Below are positions 59,071-64,000 of a DNA stretch of 64,000 nt, piece by piece. The translations under genes and the position numbers were made by a program. This stretch comes from Affinundibacterium flavidum (GTDB lineage Bacteria; Pseudomonadota; Gammaproteobacteria; Burkholderiales; Burkholderiaceae_D). The notes beneath the pieces are model-generated. The model was not told where the DNA came from. It was given only the letters and a program-made list of their open reading frames with translations, and did not search any database. Position 1 is the stretch's first letter; each line of letters begins with the position of its first letter. Location of the stretch: positions 163,998 to 227,997 of the forward strand of contig NZ_JACOGA010000011.1 in the NCBI RefSeq assembly GCF_014284175.1, given 5' to 3'.

Positions 59071-59883
59071 ATGACTTCCAGCCACACATTAACCGCGTCA
59101 GAGTCGGGCGCGGTTTTTTTATCCACAAGCGACATTCTCAAGCGTGCCGATTCAGGCAAAGTGCAACAGGCGACCGCCACCGCTAAAAGATTGGATCGCA
59201 ATGAATTGATTATTCGCTTTCAGAACGCATTTGAAGAGCGTAAGCGCCTAGCAACTCATGTGCTGGCAACTGGGCTGGTGTGGCAAGGTGTGCCGCCCTT
59301 TGCATGGCATTATCCGACATTGACGGCAAAAGCAGACCTTACTGTAGAGGAGCGCTATGACCTGTTCAATTACGATCTGCTTTGGCTTCGCCGTCATCAC
59401 AGACAGCACGCTAAAAACATCAGCTATCAGCGATATAAGGCACTTCTCACTGAAGTGTCAGATTCAAAGGTTTTCGCTGCAGTTGACTATGCTTTTTACA
59501 GTGGCAAACGCCCAGCTTGGCAGATAGTTAAATCAATGCGACTGACGGATGAACAACAGCGTCAATGTTTTTGGATTCGCAGTCATCCGGTAAGAACTCA
59601 GCTCTTGGCAATCACTGTAAATCAAAAGCGTGTTTTCAATGTTCTGCAAGAAGCAATAAGTAAGGTTAGGCGTACAAAAACTTTTACTCCTGAAGACGCA
59701 CTAATAACACTGGATCGAAGGCGCAATCTTTGGGTTTGCAAGCAGTTGACTGACGACGGAACCGCTACTGAAATCGCGCGCAAGTATTGTGAGCTTACAG
59801 GTGTCGTAATTGACCGAACAATTGCACATCGACAGCTTAAGATTATTGAAGACATTTTGAGAAAGGAGAAAGCTACTTTTTGA
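59071..59883 (+). CDS. Hypothetical DNA-binding-like protein of the element (270 residues)
   Basis: The largest unknown in the element. It is basic and alpha-helical, with an Arg/His-rich middle (LLWLRRHHRQHAKN) and a C-terminal stretch TATEIARKYCELTGVVIDRT that looks like a helix-turn-helix. It is followed directly by an inverted-repeat and iteron-like region, the layout expected for a replication initiator or a regulator acting on its own locus. No catalytic motif is recognised. It is coupled to the preceding gene (stop then ATG). The assignment as Rep-like is only a hypothesis. Confidence 0.6.
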   Translation: MTSSHTLTASESGAVFLSTSDILKRADSGKVQQATATAKRLDRNELIIRFQNAFEERKRLATHVLATGLVWQGVPPFAWHYPTLTAKADLTVEERYDLFNYDLLWLRRHHRQHAKNISYQRYKALLTEVSDSKVFAAVDYAFYSGKRPAWQIVKSMRLTDEQQRQCFWIRSHPVRTQLLAITVNQKRVFNVLQEAISKVRRTKTFTPEDALITLDRRRNLWVCKQLTDDGTATEIARKYCELTGVVIDRTIAHRQLKIIEDILRKEKATF

Positions 59884-59910
59884 GATGGTTTCGTCGATAC
59901 GTACTCGTTT

Positions 59911-59929
59911 TCGGGGATGGAATCCCCGA
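59911..59929. repeat. Perfect inverted repeat after the 270-residue gene
   Basis: TCGGGGAT-GGA-ATCCCCGA, arms of 8 bp, begins 28 bp after the stop. There is no T-run, so it may be a protein-binding site or a weak terminator. Confidence 0.6.
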
Positions 59930-59937
59930 TTATTCCG

Positions 59938-60064
59938 GTAACAAGTCAAACCCTACTGCCTATCAGGTTCGCGACCTGTTACGAAACTTGATACGCAAGC
60001 CCCTTTTTCTGCAAAGGTCGCGTAACAGGTCAATCTTATATTTTTGTAACAGGTCAATCCTATA
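59938..60064. repeat. Cluster of GTAACAGGTC repeats, iteron-like
   Basis: GTAACAGGTCAATC[CT]TATA occurs twice, at 60022-60040 and 60046-60064, 24 bp apart. The inverted word GACCTGTTAC is at 59973-59982 and a variant GTAACAAGTCAAAC at 59938-59951. GACCTGTTACG (59973-59983) and CGTAACAGGTC (60021-60031) also make a perfect 11-bp inverted repeat. This fills most of the 302-bp gap 59884-60185. It may be a replication origin, or an operator array. Confidence 0.6.
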
Positions 60065-60185
60065 GTTTTATTGTTGTTTTTGCCTCATTTTTTTGAAACG
60101 TAATGCGACTGAAACGCTTACACAATGCTTACATAAAGTACACTTACTTTCCTATTAATAACCTTGCATGAAAGGAATACAGTCA

Positions 60186-60371
60186 ATGCAAACAATTTCA
60201 CTTGAGCAGCTCGCGGAACATTTCAGTGTTGGAGTAATTGAGCAGACAATAGATTTAGGTCACACAATTACTCATGTGACCAATGTCGGAACAAAAGCAA
60301 GTCCTTGCCGCTACATAGTCGTAAATGACATATACGGTAATACAACCATCAGCCCATCTTTCTTTAACTAA
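60186..60371 (+). CDS. Small protein C of the element, unknown
   Basis: 61 residues from ATG 60186, with AAAGGA nine bases upstream; an ATG at 60168 is possible but lacks this. The core VIEQTIDLGHTITHVTN resembles IIEYSIDMGAFVIHHGT of protein A. No known domain or membrane segment. It is followed by a hairpin with a long T-run. Confidence 0.55.
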   Translation: MQTISLEQLAEHFSVGVIEQTIDLGHTITHVTNVGTKASPCRYIVVNDIYGNTTISPSFFN

Positions 60372-60378
60372 GCAGGGT

Positions 60379-60413
60379 AACAACGAAAGAATTCTTTTTT
60401 TTTTTTCGTTGTT
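60379..60413 (+). terminator. Hairpin with a long internal T-run after small protein C
   Basis: AACAACGAAA (60379-60388) pairs with TTTCGTTGTT (60404-60413), and a run of 12 T lies in the loop and 3' arm. It is a likely transcription end for the small gene. Confidence 0.5.
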
Positions 60414-60422
60414 GTCTTGAAT

Positions 60423-60446
60423 AAGTAAGTCACGACTGACTTACTT
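60423..60446. promoter_or_regulatory. Perfect 10-bp inverted repeat, operator candidate
   Basis: AAGTAAGTCA-CGAC-TGACTTACTT. No T-run follows. It stands 126 bp before the exported-protein gene. The sequence 60120-60167 has a looser relative (AAGTACACTTACTT). Confidence 0.45.
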
Positions 60447-60571
60447 TAACCAAAAAGTCAAAGTCCTAGAAAAAATGAAGTCTTCGGATGGGGCTGTATT
60501 CATCAACTTTGGTTTGTGAGCGCAAAACCTTATACATTATCATAATATAAACAAATATTAACCGACAACCT

Positions 60572-61090
60572 ATGAGCGATTTAAAAATGAGAGCTAAAGT
60601 CCAAGCAGTGATCATAGTTTCTGTATTTTCTTTAAGTGCTATGGAATCAAATGCGTATCAAAGATTAACTTCAGATCAAATCAAAGACAATCAGTTAGAG
60701 TTTATTAGGCAAACAAAATCACTATTGTCCGAGTGTGGGAATGCCTATCAAAATTATCTGGCAACAGAACGACTGAGTGATCTGGCATTAGAGGCTAAAC
60801 AAAGTGCAAACGACGCAAAGGCGCGCTTATCAAATAAGTCTCCGGAAACAGCCCAAAAAGCGCCTACCACGCCATTTCATCTAGAATGCATTAATAGAAA
60901 TAAACCAAAAATTTTGGATAAATCAAAAGTATTTATCTCGTCGTTCAAAGCGAATGAGATGAAAATGAATCCAAAATCATTGATTGCACAATGGATGACT
61001 GCGTTAGACTCGATTGACAAACAAGTGGCGCAAGGCGAACGGGCGAAGTTTGAAACAATAGCCAACAATATAATCATTGAATTGCAATAG
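60572..61090 (+). CDS. Putative exported protein of the element
   Basis: 172 residues from ATG 60572; an ATG at 60587 is also possible. A hydrophobic stretch VQAVIIVSVFSLSAMESNA with a small-residue end at SNA/YQ is a probable signal peptide. The rest is helical and charged, with two Cys (near residues 50 and 109) that could pair in the periplasm. No ribosome binding site is obvious and no family is recognised. It is the rightmost gene of the element, 32 bp before the right-end GGGGGTAT boxes. Confidence 0.55.
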   Translation: MSDLKMRAKVQAVIIVSVFSLSAMESNAYQRLTSDQIKDNQLEFIRQTKSLLSECGNAYQNYLATERLSDLALEAKQSANDAKARLSNKSPETAQKAPTTPFHLECINRNKPKILDKSKVFISSFKANEMKMNPKSLIAQWMTALDSIDKQVAQGERAKFETIANNIIIELQ

Positions 61091-61123
61091 GTTGCTCATA
61101 GTGATAAGCGGCAAATCTAATTA

Positions 61124-61143
61124 GGGGGTATTTTTGGGGGTAT
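61124..61143. repeat. GGGGGTAT boxes at the right end
   Basis: GGGGGTAT at 61124-61131 and 61136-61143, 12 bp apart in direct orientation, exactly as at 56080 and 56092. They sit about 55 bp inside the right attachment repeat. Confidence 0.6.
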
Positions 61144-61196
61144 CTTCTAATATTGAAAAATAGAATCCCATTGTGATAAATGGTTTACAGACTATT

Positions 61197-61289
61197 TTCA
61201 ATTCCGGCCTCGGCACCATTAGTTTGTTTTAAGTAGTTCAAAGAAGTCCAATAACCCGTCTTACTCAATATGAGAACGCGGGTTTTTGT
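61197..61289 (+). repeat. Right attachment repeat (attR) with tRNA-Leu 3' remnant
   Basis: Copies the left repeat with a single G deleted in the acceptor part (CCTCGGCACCA instead of CCTCGGGCACCA), three substitutions and one T fewer. It includes a second copy of the tRNA terminator hairpin (about 61253-61287). Confidence 0.9.
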
Positions 61290-61387
61290 TTTAGGGCGTG
61301 GCCAATGATCCCTTGGTAGCTCAGATTTTTGACGGTGTTCGTGAGATTCTTGTGTGGCATTGGCTACGATTGTTTGAAATAAAAAGG

Positions 61388-61423
61388 AAAACCCGCCTTT
61401 CATGAGAAGTGCGGGTTTTTTTA
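61388..61423 (+). terminator. Third related hairpin before nadA
   Basis: AAAACCCGC (61388-61396) pairs with GCGGGTTTT (61411-61419), followed by T. The loop TTTCATGAGAAGT resembles that of the two attachment-repeat hairpins, so it may be a diverged copy. Confidence 0.75.
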
Positions 61424-61461
61424 TTGCTGTTAAACTAGCGGTTTTTACTTTGAGACTTGAA

Positions 61462-62595
61462 ATGGAAGCGACCAAAGTTATTGAATTTGAGCGTCCTCAG
61501 ATGGATGTTGGAAGCAGTTGTACTGCTTCTGCGTGGGCGCGTGTGCCTGATGCGCCGAGTTTGGATGAAAAAATCCAGCTGAAAAAACGTATTGCTGAGC
61601 TGCTAAAAGAAAAGCAGGCCGTCTTGGTGGCGCATTATTATGTTGATTCTGATTTGCAGGATCTGGCGGAAGAGACGGGCGGTTGCGTTTCTGATTCTCT
61701 TGAAATGGCGCGTTTTGGGCGCGATCATGCAGCGAAGACTTTGATTGTTGCTGGTGTTAAGTTTATGGGGGAGACTGCAAAAATCCTTAGTCCTGAAAAG
61801 ACGATCTTGATGCCAGATTTGGATGCGACCTGTTCTTTGGATCTGGGCTGTGATCCAGAAGAATTTGCGGCTTTTTGTGATGCTCATCCTGATCGTACTG
61901 TGGTCGTTTATGCGAATACTAGTGCGGCAGTAAAGGCACGAGCTGATTGGATGGTGACCTCTAGTGTGGGTTTGGATATCGTGGCGCATCTGCATGCGCA
62001 GGGTAAAAAAATTCTTTGGGCACCGGATAAGCACTTAGGTGGCTATATTCAAAAACAAACTGGTGCTGACATGTTGTTGTGGCAGGGTTCGTGTCTTGTG
62101 CATGACGAATTTAAAGGAATTGAATTAGAAATTCTGAAAGAGTCTCATCCTGAAGCTAAAATTTTGGTGCATCCGGAATCGCCTGCAGCAGTTGTGGCTT
62201 TAGCGGATGTGGTTGGGTCTACATCGCAATTAATCAATGCTGCGAAAACTATGGATGCGCAAGAATTTATTGTAGCAACCGATAACGGTATTCTTCATAA
62301 AATGCAAATGGCTGCACCCGGCAAAAAATTTATTGTGGCACCAACGGCTGGTAATAGTGCGACTTGTAAGAGTTGTGCGCATTGTCCATGGATGGCAATG
62401 AATGGTTTGCGAAATCTCTTGCACGTGTTGGAAACTGGCGAGAACCAAATTCAAGTTGATCCTGTTGTTGGGAAAGAGGCGAAGCGCTCAATCGATAGGA
62501 TGCTGGATTTTGCTGCGGCTCGTAAGGCTAATGTAAAAGCGAGTGGTGATTTGGCGCAAGATGGAAAATTATTTTCTGGTATTGGCCCAGCGTAA
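61462..62595 (+). CDS. nadA: Quinolinate synthase A
   Basis: 377 residues from ATG 61462. The frame is open back to 61402 but the extra part lies in the terminator hairpin. [22 protein letters not shown] is the family start, shown by motif [18 protein letters not shown]. The three [4Fe-4S] cysteine regions are seen in DLDATCSLD, and in the C-terminal half in [10 protein letters not shown]. It condenses iminoaspartate with dihydroxyacetone phosphate in NAD synthesis. nadC follows at 3-8 bp; nadB is not here. Confidence 0.97.
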   Translation: MEATKVIEFERPQMDVGSSCTASAWARVPDAPSLDEKIQLKKRIAELLKEKQAVLVAHYYVDSDLQDLAEETGGCVSDSLEMARFGRDHAAKTLIVAGVKFMGETAKILSPEKTILMPDLDATCSLDLGCDPEEFAAFCDAHPDRTVVVYANTSAAVKARADWMVTSSVGLDIVAHLHAQGKKILWAPDKHLGGYIQKQTGADMLLWQGSCLVHDEFKGIELEILKESHPEAKILVHPESPAAVVALADVVGSTSQLINAAKTMDAQEFIVATDNGILHKMQMAAPGKKFIVAPTAGNSATCKSCAHCPWMAMNGLRNLLHVLETGENQIQVDPVVGKEAKRSIDRMLDFAAARKANVKASGDLAQDGKLFSGIGPA

Positions 62596-62603
62596 GGATG
62601 ACT

Positions 62604-63494
62604 ATGAGTTTTCAAAATACAAATTTAAAAAATATTTTTGCTCCATCTGATTTGGATTTGTCGAATGCGTTGAATGCTAGCGTCAAACTTGCTTTGCTTG
62701 AGGATGTTGGTAGTGGTGACTTGACGGGTGAGTTGGTGCCATCTGATGCGAAGGTTATTGCACATGTCGTTGTGCGCGAAGAGGCTGTGCTTTGCGGTGC
62801 CCCTTGGTTTGATGCGGTAATGTTTGCGCTTGATAGTTCTATTGTGATTGATTGGCAATATGCTGAGGGTGCCTTAATGAGTGCTAACACTATTGTATGT
62901 AAAATCCATGCGCCAGCACGTAGCTTATTAACTGCTGAGCGTAGCGCGCTTAATTTTATGCAGCTTTTGTCGGGTGTAGCGACCGCAGCCCGTCGCTATG
63001 TAAAATTAATTGAAGGAACATCTGCTTCAATTTTGGATACGCGCAAGACCTTGCCAGGTATGCGTCTTGCTCAAAAATATGCAGTACGTGTTGGTGGTGG
63101 AAAAAATCAACGCCTAGCTTTGTATGATGGCATTCTGATTAAAGAGAATCATATTGCGGCGGCGGGTGGCATTGTTCCTTCGTTGTTGAATGCTAATAAG
63201 GTCATTGCTAAATATGATCGTCCAATTAGCGTACAGATAGAAGTCGAGTCATTGGAGCAATTGCAGCAGGCTTTGGATGCTGGTGCAACTTCAATTTTGC
63301 TGGATAATTTTGATACTTCTATGATGCGTGAAGCTGTAGGCGTTAATGCTGGCCGCGCTTTATTGGAGGCTTCTGGCGGTGTGGATTTGACGACGGTTCG
63401 TGCGATTGCTGAGACTGGTGTTGATCGCATCTCTATTGGAGCGCTAACTAAGGATGTGAAGTCGGTGGATTTTTCTCTGAGGATTCAAGAATAG
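62604..63494 (+). CDS. nadC: Nicotinate-nucleotide pyrophosphorylase (quinolinate phosphoribosyltransferase)
   Basis: 296 residues from ATG 62604, with AAGGA five bases upstream (ATG 62598 lies inside this ribosome binding site). The family motifs LLEDVGSGDLTGE, DTRKTLPGMRLAQKYAVRVGGG (motif TRKTLPG), and EVESLEQLQQAL are present. It turns quinolinate and PRPP into nicotinate mononucleotide, the step after NadA. It forms an operon with nadA and is followed by a terminator. Confidence 0.97.
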   Translation: MSFQNTNLKNIFAPSDLDLSNALNASVKLALLEDVGSGDLTGELVPSDAKVIAHVVVREEAVLCGAPWFDAVMFALDSSIVIDWQYAEGALMSANTIVCKIHAPARSLLTAERSALNFMQLLSGVATAARRYVKLIEGTSASILDTRKTLPGMRLAQKYAVRVGGGKNQRLALYDGILIKENHIAAAGGIVPSLLNANKVIAKYDRPISVQIEVESLEQLQQALDAGATSILLDNFDTSMMREAVGVNAGRALLEASGGVDLTTVRAIAETGVDRISIGALTKDVKSVDFSLRIQE

Positions 63495-63516
63495 TTTTAG
63501 TGCAGTCAAATGTCTA

Positions 63517-63545
63517 AAATGCTCCGTTTGCGGAGCATTTTTCTT
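63517..63545 (+). terminator. Terminator after nadC
   Basis: AAATGCTCCG/CGGAGCATTT stem with a TTTG-type loop and T-run. Confidence 0.88.
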
Positions 63546-63624
63546 TTGTGGTTGAATTTTTTTGCGGCAAGTAATGGTTGGTGTTAAGGATCAAAACGAT
63601 TTATTCAGTTTATCCAAATAAACC

Positions 63625-63654
63625 TTGCCAAAGAGAAGTAATGCTTGCTATAGT
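63625..63654 (+). promoter_or_regulatory. Upstream rRNA-operon promoter candidate (P1)
   Basis: TTGCCA (63625-63630), 18-bp spacer, TATAGT (63649-63654). A small hairpin CCCGCA-GAAA-TGCGGG (63661-63676) with a GNRA-type loop lies right at the expected transcript start. Confidence 0.55.
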
Positions 63655-63774
63655 TCGCCTCCCGCAGAAATGCGGGGCTGAAATAAGTAGGTGTGCAAGC
63701 GGTAATGCGTTGATTTCCTGATGTTTAAATTAAGTTGAAGAAACTAAAATTTAAACGGTAGTTAAAACAGGGGG

Positions 63775-63803
63775 TTGACGGAAATTTAGAAGTGCTGCAT
63801 AAT
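63775..63803 (+). promoter_or_regulatory. rRNA-operon promoter candidate (P2)
   Basis: TTGACG (63775-63780), 17-bp spacer, CATAAT (63798-63803), with an A+T-rich stretch upstream like an UP element. Confidence 0.7.
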
Positions 63804-64000
63804 CTCGTTTCTCTGCTGCTGACGAACACAACGCTTCGTAGCAAAAACAAAATCCTTCGGGTGAGTTTGAGTAGAAAAGAATAAGATCTTTAACAATTAA
63901 CAGTCAATAAATGTGGGCACTTGATAATGAGGCGACTAGCTACTTCGGTAGTTAGGAAACTTAAAAAATATCAAATGTTCACAAGAAGTAAAGATAAGAC
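63804..64000 (+). other. rRNA operon leader with boxA, cut by the window end
   Basis: The 197 bp after the P2 promoter contain the antitermination boxA-like ATCTTTAACA (63886-63895) and a CTAGCTACTTCGGTAG hairpin region near 63938-63953. No open frame is present. The leader is what normally precedes 16S rRNA, whose first bases are not yet reached at 64000. Confidence 0.75.

Larger units (their letters stand above)
55943..61289. mobile_element. 5.3-kb integrative element in tRNA-Leu(UAA)
   Basis: Bounded by imperfect direct repeats at 55943-56037 and 61197-61289, the first containing the 3' end of tRNA-Leu. A P4-type tyrosine integrase gene lies immediately inside the left end and points inward. 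The contents, left to right, are the integrase, a 185-residue unknown, an AlpA-like regulator, three small unknowns, a 270-residue unknown, a repeat cluster, a 61-residue unknown and a 172-residue exported unknown. No relaxase, capsid, terminase, toxin or resistance gene is recognised. It is likely a satellite-like or mobilised island that depends on a helper, or a defence/cargo island of unknown type. Confidence 0.9.

Noticed and set aside
59880..60065. 61-residue open frame after the 270-residue gene
   Set aside because: It runs through the inverted repeats and iteron-like copies, and its C-terminal repetition only reflects the DNA repeats.
61306..61330. tRNA-like TAGCTCAG near the right end of the element
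   Set aside because: Only the D-arm consensus octamer matches; no acceptor, anticodon or T-arm can be formed.
63804..64000. 16S rRNA 5' end
   Set aside because: The conserved 16S start is not reached; only the leader is present.

Overview
The window reads as chromosome of a betaproteobacterium of the order Burkholderiales, most likely Oxalobacteraceae-like (Undibacterium/Herminiimonas type). This is inferred from gene content and order (tig-clpP-clpX-lon, rpsF-priB-rpsR-rplI, leuC-entericidin-leuD-leuB-asd-fimV-truA, lepA-lepB-DUF4845-rnc-era-recO-pdxJ-acpS-uvrC) and moderate base composition; no genus can be fixed without a database search.

Layout. 1-7.8 kb: an uptake and signalling locus with an orphan sugar-type solute-binding protein, a FixJ-like response regulator, a DctB-like histidine kinase and a TonB-dependent receptor. 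The solute-binding and receptor genes share a near-identical palindrome upstream, and two separate arrays with exact 11-bp periodicity lie in this locus. 7.9-12.8 kb: the squalene genes hpnE, hpnD and hpnC, interrupted by an M24-fold metallopeptidase homologue and a convergent repeat lipoprotein. 13.2-17.5 kb: an RND efflux adaptor and pump with palindromic operator candidates upstream. 17.8-24.8 kb: tRNA-Leu(UAG), trigger factor, ClpP, ClpX, Lon, then lexA with two adjacent SOS boxes. 25-30 kb: ribosomal protein operon with PriB, replicative helicase DnaB, and a Pit phosphate transporter with its DUF47 partner. 30.1-35.5 kb: a secreted HExxH protein, a LytS/LytTR two-component pair and a REC-DUF3369-GGDEF-EAL protein with a degenerate GGDEF motif. 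35.8-41.6 kb: aroC, leucine genes with a 45-residue entericidin between leuC and leuD, and asd. 41.9-55.3 kb: fimV, truA and the long translation/RNA/repair housekeeping run ending in pgsA.

55.3-56.0 kb is a tRNA cluster (three Gly, Cys, Leu) driven by a consensus sigma-70 promoter. A 5.3-kb integrative element (55.94-61.29 kb) sits in the 3' end of tRNA-Leu(UAA). It is bounded by imperfect 93-95-bp direct repeats and carries a P4-type integrase, an AlpA-like regulator and six genes I cannot name. Three of the element's small proteins look related to one another. It also has GGGGGTAT boxes with the same 12-bp spacing at both ends and a cluster of GTAACAGGTC repeats resembling iterons. This element is the best candidate for something undescribed. 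After it come nadA and nadC, and the window stops inside the leader of an rRNA operon (two promoter candidates and a boxA), just before 16S rRNA would start.

The housekeeping blocks are ordinary. Unusual content is concentrated in the first 8 kb (shared operator, phased repeats), the M24 gene placed with hpnC, and the tRNA-Leu element.
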